This document shows, one piece after another, positions 1 to 6,012 of a DNA stretch of 22,686 nt. This DNA comes from a virus, in the IMG/VR virus record IMGVR_UViG_3300026503_000257, positions 1 through 22,686 of that record; one strand, given 5' to 3'. Below the pieces are notes generated by a model. It saw only the letters and a program-made list of their open reading frames with translations, ran no database searches and had not been told where the DNA came from. The translations under genes were made by a program, and so were the position numbers. Numbering within the stretch: position 1 is the stretch's first letter; each line of letters starts with the position of its first letter.

Positions 1-188
1 AAAATACCGTTTGCATAATATGTGTTGTTACCAGTTAAACTTAGATTATACAGTTGAAGTTCTGGTTCTCTTTCTTGTGGTACCCACGATTCAATTTTTA
101 ATTTACCTTGTTCAGTTACAAGAGTTGTTCCTATATTAATATCAACCAGAGGACCGCCATTATCATTTACAACATTTGCATATGCTTG
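1..188 (-). other. Open frame without a start codon, running off the window
   Basis: Read on the minus strand from base 188 to base 1, one frame stays open for 62 codons. The translation has ordinary protein composition, with segments such as GGPLVDINIGTTLV and LYNLSLTGNNTYYANGI. A TAA stop lies immediately upstream in frame (189-191), and no ATG, GTG or TTG occurs in frame after it, so I cannot assign an initiation site. It follows directly behind a terminator. It may be the 3' part of a truncated or rearranged gene, perhaps structural from its Gly/Asn/Thr-rich look, a gene with a CTG start, or a chance open frame. I do not recognise the family. Confidence 0.35.
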
Positions 189-194
189 TTACAA

Positions 195-221
195 TCAGTC
201 AAAAAAAGCCCCCGAAGGGGC
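195..221 (-). terminator. Rho-independent terminator with UUCG loop
   Basis: On the minus strand GCCCC-TTCG-GGGGC forms a five-pair G+C stem closed by a UUCG tetraloop and followed by seven T residues (201-207). It begins 6 nt after the stop codon of the 92-residue gene at 228-506, so it should end the transcript of the two small genes starting at 858. It is the only convincing intrinsic terminator I found in the window. Confidence 0.9.
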
Positions 222-227
222 AGTAGG

Positions 228-506
228 TTAAAAATCACAGATCTTGTTTGCCAGCTCGTTACGGGCATCCCTTTCTGCCAGCTGTCGGTTAGCATATAAC
301 CTTGCTTCAAATTCAGAACGTCCCATCTTTAAAGCAGCTTCAGTGTGGCTTTTGAGGAATCGTTCTCGTTCATTGTGGTAATCCTGTTCCATTTCATCCA
401 GCAAATCGTCTAGGTTGCTTATCATGTTGTCAAATGCAGCATCGCTCTCATAGTATGCTTGATCACGTTGTGCTTTACGTGCGGTGAAATCAATTACATT
501 ACTCAT
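228..506 (-). CDS. Small charged helical protein, unknown function
   Basis: Predicted product of 92 residues starting MSNVIDFTARKAQRDQAYY. The start at 506 is chosen because AAGGAG sits six bases upstream of this ATG. A longer reading of the frame to 608 would overlap most of the end of the preceding gene and has no such site. The protein is very rich in Glu, Asp, Arg and Lys, probably mostly alpha-helical, with an acidic stretch around residues 29-40 and a basic/acidic C-terminal half. It has no signal peptide, membrane segment or cysteines. It is the last gene before the terminator at 195-221 and follows the 113-residue gene by 10 bases, so the two are likely cotranscribed. I do not recognise the family; small early host-takeover proteins of T4-like phages often look like this, but that is inference. 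Confidence 0.75.
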   Translation of the reverse strand: MSNVIDFTARKAQRDQAYYESDAAFDNMISNLDDLLDEMEQDYHNERERFLKSHTEAALKMGRSEFEARLYANRQLAERDARNELANKICDF

Positions 507-516
507 GTTATGCTCC

Positions 517-858
517 TTATGCTGCAATCGCTGATTTTTTGATACTGTAAATAATGCCCTGCTTGCTGGCTTTGCGCTGCCATCCCTGACTTTCCAGATA
601 ATCCACATAGTCAGTGTATTTGGCTACGTCCTGGATGTTACGGTTAAACACTTTGATACTTGCAAGCGTTTTACGGTAATTAAGTTTGGTTTCGCTATCA
701 AAGTGCAACATGCTTAATACTTGCTCTGCACGTTCTAGTCTTAGTTGCAATTCTGCACTAAAGTGCGTTTTGTTTGCAGCGTTAGTGGTCTCTGCATTAA
801 GTGCTGCAAAGTATTTTTGTTGAGCTGTTTCTGCTTCTACTGTGTTGATAAATTTCAT
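517..858 (-). CDS. Unknown protein of 113 residues at head of the distal small operon
   Basis: The product starts MKFINTVEAETAQQKYFAAL and has a good AGGAGA ribosome binding site 7 nt upstream of the ATG. The N-terminal half (residues 5-70) is Ala/Glu/Leu-rich and probably helical. The C-terminal half carries a short basic segment, with a tyrosine-rich stretch (KYTDYVDYLESQGW) followed by RKASKQGIIYSIKKSAIAA. No catalytic motif, membrane segment or cysteine is visible. It is preceded by about 320 bp of non-coding DNA holding two promoter candidates, so its mRNA would have a long 5' leader. It is probably expressed early together with the 92-residue gene downstream. Function unknown. Confidence 0.75.
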   Translation of the reverse strand: MKFINTVEAETAQQKYFAALNAETTNAANKTHFSAELQLRLERAEQVLSMLHFDSETKLNYRKTLASIKVFNRNIQDVAKYTDYVDYLESQGWQRKASKQGIIYSIKKSAIAA

Positions 859-939
859 ATATTTTCTCCTGGCCTATTTCTGAGGCGGATTGTTTAAAAT
901 TAATGTTTTAGGTTTGTGGATTGCGTTTTTAGTTATGTG

Positions 940-969
940 TGTATACTAGCATGCATTTTGTAAGTGCAA
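940..969 (-). promoter_or_regulatory. Candidate sigma70-like promoter (proximal)
   Basis: On the minus strand TTGCAC (964-969) and TATACA (940-945) are separated by 18 bp. Both boxes differ from consensus, so this is weaker than the promoter at 1075-1103. A start near 933 would give a leader of about 75 nt to the gene beginning at 858. Confidence 0.35.
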
Positions 970-1074
970 TACTTGCTACACAAAACAGTGTTGGTTGCTA
1001 GCCTTCTGTGTGCTAGTCGTTTGCCCTCTACTGTGCCCTAGCTTTAGGTTCTAGGTAACCTTATTACAGTGTTT

Positions 1075-1103
1075 ATAATAGCAAAAGACACTAGATAAGT
1101 CAA
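1075..1103 (-). promoter_or_regulatory. Sigma70-like early promoter TTGACT-N17-TATTAT
   Basis: On the minus strand TTGACT (1098-1103) is followed after 17 bp by TATTAT (1075-1080). Spacing is ideal and both boxes are one base from consensus. The same TTGACT hexamer with N17 and a TAnnAT box recurs at 5831, 14335 and 19398, which suggests one phage promoter class read by host RNA polymerase. It should drive the 113- and 92-residue genes. Confidence 0.65.
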
Positions 1104-1178
1104 ATTTATGATGTGTTGTAAGTGCTTGATTTTATTGAAATTTTAAAAATAATGCAGATATTTGCACTAAAATACTGG

Positions 1179-1691
1179 TTAAAATATGAATTTTTCCCAG
1201 CTGGGATGCTTGATATGCACAGACATAGCGGTCTTGTTCTTTACTAGATCATAGTAACTTGGTGGGACAGGTTTCCTTGACGGCAAAGGAGTCAGGTCAT
1301 TTCCCTTATCACTGTTACACGGCTGACATGCTGTAACTACATTTTCAAAGGAAGTGTCTCCGCCTTTACTTACCGGAAGTACATGGTCTATGGTAGCAGT
1401 GCTGTAGGATAGATCTATATCACAATACTGGCATTTAAAACTGTCTCGTAGAAATACATTGTACTTGGAAAATCTAACTTTGGTGTTTTTCCTTACGTAT
1501 GTCTTTATCATTATCACGGCAGGAACTTTAGTTTCCCACGTGGGACTGCTGACCATCCATTCGTCATACCATTCTAGTACATGTACTTTGTCGAGCACCA
1601 TATACTTAACAGACTCTTGCCAACTAATTGCGCTAAGTGGAAGCACTGAGTAAGGTTTACCGTCTGCATTCAATACCAATGTGTCGCTCAC
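1179..1691 (-). CDS. HNH endonuclease (McrA/COG1403-like)
   Basis: A 170-residue HNH nuclease that would cut DNA with a metal held by the beta-beta-alpha fold. The zinc-binding and catalytic landmarks are visible: C87xxC90, D102-H103 (IDHVLPVSKGG), N117 and C122xxC125-N126. The N-terminal 70 residues (LVLNADGKPYSVLPLSAI, then a KVRFSKYNVFLRD segment) match the layout of the COG1403 type of free-standing HNH proteins. The start is a GTG at 1691, supported by TAGGAG at 7-8 bases. It follows the SGNH gene by 29 bp and is the last gene before the 320-bp non-coding region. It could be a homing endonuclease, a nuclease acting on host DNA, or part of genome processing. Phage genomes carry all three and the sequence does not decide. 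Confidence 0.9.
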   Translation of the reverse strand: MSDTLVLNADGKPYSVLPLSAISWQESVKYMVLDKVHVLEWYDEWMVSSPTWETKVPAVIMIKTYVRKNTKVRFSKYNVFLRDSFKCQYCDIDLSYSTATIDHVLPVSKGGDTSFENVVTACQPCNSDKGNDLTPLPSRKPVPPSYYDLVKNKTAMSVHIKHPSWEKFIF

Positions 1692-1700
1692 GACAAACTC

Positions 1701-1725
1701 CTATTATCTAATAGTTTTATTTACG
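1701..1725 (-). promoter_or_regulatory. Late-promoter-like octamer plus A+T hairpin before the HNH gene
   Basis: On the minus strand CGTAAATA (1718-1725), a partial match to the T4 late octamer TATAAATA, is followed by the palindrome CTATTAGATAATAG (1701-1714), whose right arm runs into the GGAG of the HNH ribosome binding site. The stem is A+T-rich and weak. The layout resembles the stronger element at 3467-3496. Confidence 0.3.
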
Positions 1726-2794
1726 CAAAGTCTGTGTAATTCTCTTTAAAACTGATTTCGAAACGGTCAGCAAGTTCTTTCATAAAGGTGCCACTACTAT
1801 GACTAGCGTCTCTACCAACTTCGTTGAATATGTCGGGACACCATTCTCTTTCAACAATCAATCCTTTCCTTTGATAATATTTGTAGGCATCATTGGGATT
1901 TTCAGTATCATTGGCTAATATAGCTTGGGGTATCTTATAACTAGACTTCTCGTCTATTTGTTGAACCAGTGACTCATCATCGAACCCAGCCATTCGATCA
2001 TTGACATACTCTACTATCGGTACATTGTGCGCCCGGCATAATAAAATTAGGTATTCTCGCTTAATTAAAAACTCTGTTACTATATGCATTTCACTTTTCG
2101 CAAAGTGACCTTTAGCTACCAGTTTAACGTCTAGCGGCAGATCGTCTCTGGGGTCAGCAGGCGAAATCGGAAAAACATCTTTCGACAGTTTGTTCCCTGG
2201 AATACCATCGATAATTGTGGACATAATATCTTCCTCGACTCGACTAGCATTGTCTGATACTATTAATGTTCTATATAAATCGGGCCACCATACTGCTACT
2301 GCCTTAGGTATGTACCCTTTATCGAAAAACGCTCTAGCAACCCATATGCAATAATCCACGCCTTGCCCACCAGAGCCTAAATTCCAATTAGGCAGGTTTA
2401 AAGCATTCGCTACACGTTGCGGCCAGGCTTCATGGTCTCTAACTCCTACACCAAATGTATGACTGCACCCTAGGCTCATTAGCCCGGGCATGCTTTTTTC
2501 AAAGTTGTCAGGTGTTCTAAAGTTTCTGTTGTTTGTGGTGTACAACATCTCGTCTGGATCGTTGTATGGCCTATGGGAATGCTGGTTTGATCTTATTTTT
2601 AATAAGTGTTGGTTACTTTCTCTACTCCAGTATTTTGGGTGATCCGACGGAACATATTGTACTTGATGGAAGCCATTAGGTAGTTTTTTTACAATGCCGT
2701 TACCACCTTCAATCCCATCGTGGTAGTCCATTAACCTCGGTAGCCTTGTTTGTGGGCCAATTGGTGGTATATGATTAAAGTTTGGTGAGGACAT
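1721..2794 (-). CDS. SGNH/GDSL-type hydrolase
   Basis: A 357-residue protein with the layout of an SGNH hydrolase (esterase or acyl/acetyl hydrolase). The nucleophile block is SLGCSHTFGVGV around residue 107, with the Ser in a GCS context instead of GDS. A Gly/Asn block follows (NLGSGGQGVDY, about 138-148), and the block V Asp-x-x-His is DASH near the C-terminus (about 330). The first hundred residues are a Pro/His/Tyr-rich N-terminal extension without a known fold. No signal peptide or membrane segment is seen. The gene follows the 124-residue gene with a one-base gap and has a weak ribosome binding site, so translation is probably coupled. In phages such enzymes are usually thought to trim acetyl or acyl groups from surface glycans, but the substrate here is unknown. 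Confidence 0.7.
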   Translation of the reverse strand: MSSPNFNHIPPIGPQTRLPRLMDYHDGIEGGNGIVKKLPNGFHQVQYVPSDHPKYWSRESNQHLLKIRSNQHSHRPYNDPDEMLYTTNNRNFRTPDNFEKSMPGLMSLGCSHTFGVGVRDHEAWPQRVANALNLPNWNLGSGGQGVDYCIWVARAFFDKGYIPKAVAVWWPDLYRTLIVSDNASRVEEDIMSTIIDGIPGNKLSKDVFPISPADPRDDLPLDVKLVAKGHFAKSEMHIVTEFLIKREYLILLCRAHNVPIVEYVNDRMAGFDDESLVQQIDEKSSYKIPQAILANDTENPNDAYKYYQRKGLIVEREWCPDIFNEVGRDASHSSGTFMKELADRFEISFKENYTDFA

Positions 2795-2795
2795 G

Positions 2796-3170
2796 TTAAT
2801 CTAGATCTTTAGCAAATTTTTCTACACTGGAGTCAGACAGTTTAAGCCACATAGCATCGTCCCCATTGAATAGATATAGAAATTTCTTATCTAGGTAGTA
2901 AGGCCACTGCATTTTTTCATGCAGTTTGATTAATAGAGATTTTTGTAGACCGGAATCTCCTAACATAAATTTATACGCCTCATATCTTTTTGATAGTACT
3001 TTGAAGCCTGTTGACGTTAATCTCAGACCTGACACAGTTGTGTCAGTATGTTGTAGATTTTTAAACATCATATAGCAGACCTCTTTGACTGTGAGAGGGG
3101 CCAATGCTTGGGTGTCTTGTTTTATTGCGCTACAAATTTGATATTGTATACTATTCTGCAATGTCGCCAT
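2796..3170 (-). CDS. Unknown 124-residue protein
   Basis: The product starts [20 protein letters not shown] and overlaps the end of the 104-residue gene by 20 bp. It is a mixed alpha/beta protein with a middle segment (about 48-75) rich in Leu, Ser and Lys, and a C-terminal segment rich in aromatic residues ([19 protein letters not shown]). No catalytic motif, signal peptide or membrane segment is visible. The tight overlap on one side and the one-base gap to the SGNH hydrolase on the other place it in a 104-residue/124-residue/SGNH/HNH run, probably under the late-type promoter at 3489-3496. I do not recognise the family; a virion or assembly role is only a guess from the late-type promoter. 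Confidence 0.75.
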   Translation of the reverse strand: MATLQNSIQYQICSAIKQDTQALAPLTVKEVCYMMFKNLQHTDTTVSGLRLTSTGFKVLSKRYEAYKFMLGDSGLQKSLLIKLHEKMQWPYYLDKKFLYLFNGDDAMWLKLSDSSVEKFAKDLD

Positions 3171-3465
3171 TGATCTTATTTTCTATAATCTCAACGCCTT
3201 CAGTTAATCTTACTACAGTAAACTCTTTTGTATTAAAAGTTTTGTTTAGCTTTTCTGCAAGATTAAATGCATGGCCACTATTGCTAAAGGACACCTTTTT
3301 ATATTTAGGTCCAGGGTAAGATACTAATTTGTTGAGTGTGCGTAAATTAATTGGATTACCTTGGTAAAAGACGCTGTAGATAGCATCAGCTGCAAGAATT
3401 TGCTCTGCTCTGTATGTATCTTTATAAACTGCTTCTAACAGTATCGTGGGCTTTGGTCTACTCAT
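3151..3465 (-). CDS. Unknown 104-residue protein under hairpin/late-promoter control
   Basis: The product starts [18 protein letters not shown]. The N-terminal part ([25 protein letters not shown]) looks like a small alpha/beta domain. The middle is basic ([26 protein letters not shown]). I do not recognise it. The start at 3465 is chosen because AGGAGA precedes it by about 10 bases, and this site lies inside a 9-bp hairpin (3467-3488) directly next to a GATAAATA octamer. This suggests the protein is needed late and its translation from upstream read-through is suppressed. It overlaps the 124-residue gene by 20 bp. The start and regulation are clearer than the function. Confidence 0.75.
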   Translation of the reverse strand: MSRPKPTILLEAVYKDTYRAEQILAADAIYSVFYQGNPINLRTLNKLVSYPGPKYKKVSFSNSGHAFNLAEKLNKTFNTKEFTVVRLTEGVEIIENKINGDIAE

Positions 3466-3466
3466 G

Positions 3467-3488
3467 AGTGTATAGTCTCCTATACACT
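3467..3488 (-). promoter_or_regulatory. Translational hairpin sequestering a ribosome binding site
   Basis: On the minus strand AGTGTATAG-GAGA-CTATACACT is a perfect 9-bp stem with a GAGA (GNRA-type) loop. The Shine-Dalgarno AGGAGA spans the stem end and loop, and the ATG of the 104-residue gene lies one base past the stem. In long transcripts the site should be masked. Confidence 0.7.
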
Positions 3489-3496
3489 TATTTATC
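3489..3496 (-). promoter_or_regulatory. T4-type late promoter GATAAATA
   Basis: GATAAATA on the minus strand matches the T4 late consensus TATAAATA except at the first base. It abuts the hairpin at 3467-3488. In T4, transcription starts about six bases past the octamer, which would fall inside the 5' arm of the hairpin (around 3483), so late transcripts could not form it. The same octamer occurs once more on this strand, upstream of folE. Confidence 0.5.
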
Positions 3497-3526
3497 TAAA
3501 AAACAGTTAAAGCAAGTTTTAATAAA

Positions 3527-3763
3527 TCAAACAATATCTTTTTCTTTTAGAATTGCCATGAACTGTGTATACCCTCCAATGCTTTCTCCGTCTACAACAA
3601 TCTGGGGGAATGTTTTTGCGTTAGGGAATTGCTCTAGAAGTTCGTCTCTATTATAGTCCACATCTAGTTTCTTGACCGTATAATCGAGGTCACAAGACTG
3701 TGCTGCGTACTCTGCTGCGTCACAGTAAGGGCACTGTGGCTTGCTATATATTGTTACTTTCAT
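3527..3763 (-). CDS. Glutaredoxin
   Basis: A 78-residue thiol-disulfide oxidoreductase of the thioredoxin fold. The active-site motif CPYC is at residues 12-15 within KPQCPYCDAAEYAA. The cis-proline segment TFPQIVVDGESIGGY (about 51-65) with a GG pair for glutathione binding is complete, and the length is normal for a phage glutaredoxin. In T4-like phages glutaredoxin regenerates the phage ribonucleotide reductase with electrons from glutathione and so supports dNTP supply. No reductase gene lies in this window. The start is the ATG at 3763, preceded by AGAAAGAGG. The preceding 49-residue zinc-ribbon frame overlaps it by 20 bp. Confidence 0.93.
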   Translation of the reverse strand: MKVTIYSKPQCPYCDAAEYAAQSCDLDYTVKKLDVDYNRDELLEQFPNAKTFPQIVVDGESIGGYTQFMAILKEKDIV

Positions 3764-3893
3764 TTATTTTTCCTCTTTCTTTGATACCGCAGTTTATGCA
3801 TAAGGTGCCTAGTATCTCGTGCCAGAACCAGCCAACTTGAAAAGTGTCTCTATTACATTTACTACAGTATCTATTTATTTTAGGCTTATTCAC
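3744..3893 (-). CDS. Mini zinc-ribbon protein (49 residues, GTG start)
   Basis: A short frame between the 63-residue gene and glutaredoxin that starts with GTG at 3893, overlapping the last bases of the upstream gene, and ends with TAG at 3744 inside the glutaredoxin gene. The product begins MNKPKINRYCSKCNRDTF and has two CxxC knuckles, C10xxC13 and C32xxC35, 18 residues apart, separated by an aromatic-rich segment (GWFWHEILG) and followed by a basic patch. This is the classic layout of a small zinc ribbon. The ribosome binding site is weak (GGCGG), so translational coupling to the upstream stop is likely. The conserved Cys pattern and the fact that it fills an otherwise empty 120-bp gap are the reasons to accept it. 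A DNA- or RNA-polymerase-binding role is possible but not shown. Confidence 0.6.
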   Translation of the reverse strand: MNKPKINRYCSKCNRDTFQVGWFWHEILGTLCINCGIKERGKINESNNI

Positions 3894-4077
3894 TAGTGAA
3901 GTTTCCGCCGCTAAAAACTACCTCACTATCTTCTTTAGGGTCTGTTGACTTTATAGTAGCGACTTCTTTGAGCACTTCATTTAAAAATGTTGTGCTCAAC
4001 TCTACTGTAGGAACACCAGCATCAATGAGCTTTTCAATATGTACTTGTAGTTTTTCTACGGCAGACATCTCAGACAT
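3886..4077 (-). CDS. Unknown 63-residue helical protein
   Basis: Small acidic protein starting MSEMSAVEKLQVHIEKLID, probably helical through residue 45 with a flexible Ser/Gly C-terminal tail (VVFSGGNFTSE). It overlaps the 177-residue gene upstream by 8 bp and the zinc-ribbon frame downstream by 8 bp, so the three genes are probably translationally coupled. An alternative start at the fourth codon is possible. No cysteine, membrane segment or known motif is seen. Confidence 0.7.
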   Translation of the reverse strand: MSEMSAVEKLQVHIEKLIDAGVPTVELSTTFLNEVLKEVATIKSTDPKEDSEVVFSGGNFTSE

Positions 4078-4603
4078 CTTGGATCTCGAGCATTGTTCTC
4101 TTCTGCTTATTCAATTGCTTTAGCCGTTGCTTTACTTCTATTTTAGATTTAAATGGACCTTCGTAGCCGTATTGTAATAACGTGCTAACTTTAGGACAGT
4201 TACCGCTCTTCCAACCTTTTTCAAAGTTAATGCAGTACCAACCAGCAGCATAAAACACTGTGCTAGATTCTGTTTTTGCAAACAACGGAATGTCTGCCAT
4301 ATAGTACTCAGACTCTTTGTCTACAGGAACAGGATTGGGATAGTCTACTGCATACCCCTTGATATAAAATGTACTAGGTTGCGTAATATCAATAGTGGTT
4401 TCATCATCAAAAACAAAACTATTGTTAAAGAAATCTTTAACGTCTTCGCTGTTATCAAACAGTATAGTTTCTGTTTTGTCCAAATAAGTATACTTGTCTT
4501 GCACAGTTCTATGCAGGATTCCCACGTGCCGCTCATCGTCGTTTACAATCCAAGCATCCTCGCTGATCTTTTGCAACTGTACTTGATCTTTAAATTTAAT
4601 CAT
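4070..4603 (-). CDS. Unknown 177-residue protein
   Basis: Starts MIKFKDQVQLQKISEDAW with AAGGAG placed 9-10 bases upstream inside the end of the preceding gene. The first 80 residues look like a beta-rich domain with a Val/Thr/Asp pattern. The middle (PVPVDKESEYYMADIPLFAKTES) is acidic and the last 40 residues (GPFKSKIEVKQRLKQLNKQ) form a basic helix. Two cysteines occur near residues 129 and 140. I recall proteins of this general appearance beside replication genes in T4-like marine phages, but I cannot name a family or a function. It sits in a chain of 8-20 bp overlaps downstream of the FEN exonuclease gene, so it is probably expressed with the replication genes. Confidence 0.75.
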   Translation of the reverse strand: MIKFKDQVQLQKISEDAWIVNDDERHVGILHRTVQDKYTYLDKTETILFDNSEDVKDFFNNSFVFDDETTIDITQPSTFYIKGYAVDYPNPVPVDKESEYYMADIPLFAKTESSTVFYAAGWYCINFEKGWKSGNCPKVSTLLQYGYEGPFKSKIEVKQRLKQLNKQKRTMLEIQDV

Positions 4604-4790
4604 TTCGACTTTCTCCTTTCACTAAAATTCTAGGTTCGCTTGTACCAAATTGTCTGGCATAAACAGTTTTACCACCGTCTGGTGATTCGTAAATGTAAGG
4701 AACCTTTCCCTGAGTTCCGTATCTTCGTTGATAGTTTGGATTTTTCAACTTCTCAAACATCTCATCAATGTTACTGTCTAACTCGCCCAC
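4596..4790 (-). CDS. Unknown 64-residue protein, GTG start
   Basis: Starts with GTG at 4790 inside the end of the exonuclease gene (20 bp overlap). A GGAGA site seven bases upstream supports this start over the internal ATG at codon 11. The sequence has an acidic helical beginning (GELDSNIDEMFEKLKNP) followed by a Tyr/Gly/Arg-rich portion (YQRRYGTQGKVPYIYESPDGG) that ends in a basic segment. Such small Gly/Tyr/Arg-rich proteins often have extended structure. Function unknown. It overlaps the next gene by 8 bp. Confidence 0.7.
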   Translation of the reverse strand: MGELDSNIDEMFEKLKNPNYQRRYGTQGKVPYIYESPDGGKTVYARQFGTSEPRILVKGESRND

Positions 4791-5763
4791 CCAACATCTC
4801 CGAATACTGTGATGCGCTCTCGCCCATTCGCTGCAAGTTCCACTTACCGCAGAACTTCATAAAGTGCAGTCCGATAGTACCTACAGCATCCTTTGCTGAT
4901 TGTTCTTCTATAGCAAGTTTGCATCGTGTCTTTACTTCTTCTGGTTGCAACGTGAGGTCAATCAATATACGATTACGTTCGAAGTCATCCTTAACACGAT
5001 GTTCTACATCTTCGTGGTCTACCCAACGTTGTAACATAAAGTTATTGTAGTCAAACCCAGCATTCTTTCTATCTGCAAATGCCTCTGCAATACCAATCTT
5101 ATTCTTACTGCCTTTCTTCCTAGCACCAGGGTACGCACTGAACACGTTGTCAGTCGCATCACCACGCACACACTTCTCAAACAGAATATACTCAGGATCG
5201 CCTAATACCTTGTCTTCTCCTGTCTTCTTGTCTTTAACTATCTTACCTGTTTTGAGATCTTTAAACCCTTCAAGACTAACAACTTGATCAGTAGTGCCGT
5301 TATACTGCGTTACATTGGGAGCAATGAGCTGATAAAAGTCGCTGTCAGTACTAATAATGTAATGATTATCGTCTGGCTTCTGTTGGATCCAAGATGCTAT
5401 CAAATCATCTGCTTCTGCTGTAGGACAGTGTAGCACGGAGCAATTAGTCCTGTCCTTAAAGAACTGTACCATATCGTCGTATGCTTCAAAGTACATTTCA
5501 TCGTCTTCCTGCTCGCGGACACTACGCTTGTCTGCAACTACTTTACGGTTTGCTTTGTAAGGTGTAAAAAAGTCCTTACGCCAGCTACGGCCTTCTAAAC
5601 ATAGTACGATATGATCACCATCGAACTCTCTCCAACACTTGTTTAAACTGTTAAACATGATATGCATAGCCATGCCAATTTTAGTATCAATGTCCTGACC
5701 ACGCCCACCTACATGCTTTGCTCGCATAAACATGTTTAAGCCGTCAACTAACAAGTAATTCAT
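4771..5763 (-). CDS. rnh: 5'-3' exonuclease / T4 RNase H-like FEN nuclease
   Basis: A 330-residue flap-endonuclease family enzyme that removes RNA primers and 5' flaps during lagging-strand synthesis. Metal-ligand motifs are all present: VDGLN (D7), TAEADDLIASW (E117, D119, D120), ISTDSDFYQL (D140, D142) and VRGDATDN (D202, D205). T4 RNase H has 305 residues, so this is a little longer. The expected helix-hairpin-helix region follows after residue 205. The gene lies about 5 kb from the FolE gene and far from gp43. A promoter inside the preceding gene (5831-5859) would give it independent expression with a leader of about 60 nt. The start is the ATG at 5763, with AGGA about 10 bases upstream. 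Confidence 0.93.
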   Translation of the reverse strand: MNYLLVDGLNMFMRAKHVGGRGQDIDTKIGMAMHIMFNSLNKCWREFDGDHIVLCLEGRSWRKDFFTPYKANRKVVADKRSVREQEDDEMYFEAYDDMVQFFKDRTNCSVLHCPTAEADDLIASWIQQKPDDNHYIISTDSDFYQLIAPNVTQYNGTTDQVVSLEGFKDLKTGKIVKDKKTGEDKVLGDPEYILFEKCVRGDATDNVFSAYPGARKKGSKNKIGIAEAFADRKNAGFDYNNFMLQRWVDHEDVEHRVKDDFERNRILIDLTLQPEEVKTRCKLAIEEQSAKDAVGTIGLHFMKFCGKWNLQRMGESASQYSEMLGGRVRQ

Positions 5764-5772
5764 ACAAATATC

Positions 5773-6012
5773 CTATATTTCATTAATGATATCATCGAAC
5801 GGACTATCTTCTGTCCATTGCTTAGTGACTATTTTACGCTCTTTTGCGGCAATAGTCAAGTCTTTTATGAGATCAATATTCATGGTAGAAAATTGTTTTA
5901 GCAATTGTAGTAGTTCATCGTCAGTTAAATCATCCACAAATGTTTTGATGCTAGGAGAAAGTATCTCTTTGACGTACTTGGCTAGCTTGGTTTCAGCTGT
6001 CGTCTGAGTCAT
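5773..6012 (-). CDS. Unknown 79-residue acidic helical protein
   Basis: Starts MTQTTAETKLAKYVKEILSP and overlaps the preceding gene by 20 bp. The sequence suggests three helices (residues 7-20, 24-42, 46-65), with an acidic segment DDLTDDELLQLLKQF and a basic segment KERKIVTKQ. No cysteine or membrane segment. The promoter at 5831-5859 lies inside its coding sequence. Function unknown. Confidence 0.7.
   Translation of the reverse strand: MTQTTAETKLAKYVKEILSPSIKTFVDDLTDDELLQLLKQFSTMNIDLIKDLTIAAKERKIVTKQWTEDSPFDDIINEI
5831..5859 (-). promoter_or_regulatory. Sigma70-like promoter TTGACT-N17-TAAAAT inside a gene
   Basis: On the minus strand TTGACT (5854-5859) and TAAAAT (5831-5836) are exactly 17 bp apart inside the 79-residue gene. 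A start near 5824 would give a leader of about 60 nt to the FEN exonuclease at 5763. The shared TTGACT box with three other sites strengthens it. Confidence 0.55.

Larger units (their letters stand above)
859..1178 (-). promoter_or_regulatory. 320-bp non-coding leader region with promoters and CTAG cluster
   Basis: No gene is supported on either strand between the HNH gene and the 113-residue gene. On the minus strand the region holds two sigma70-like promoters (1075-1103 and 940-969, listed separately). From the upstream promoter the mRNA leader would be about 210 nt. Six CTAG tetramers lie between about 945 and 1095. Because CTAG is self-complementary they allow several competing short stems, for instance CCUAG paired with CUAGG enclosed by ACUGU paired with ACAGU. 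It does not match the preQ1 riboswitch pattern I know. It may be a structured leader or an early regulatory region. Confidence 0.6.

Noticed and set aside
507-608. N-terminal extension of the 92-residue protein
   Set aside because: It overlaps the preceding gene, and a strong ribosome binding site supports the later ATG.
859-1178. preQ1 riboswitch in the leader
   Set aside because: Considered because of the deazaguanine genes, but the C-rich loop and A-rich tail typical of preQ1 aptamers are absent.
3872-3879. AATAAATA octamer on the minus strand
   Set aside because: It lies inside the zinc-ribbon frame about 100 bp from glutaredoxin, with no further support.
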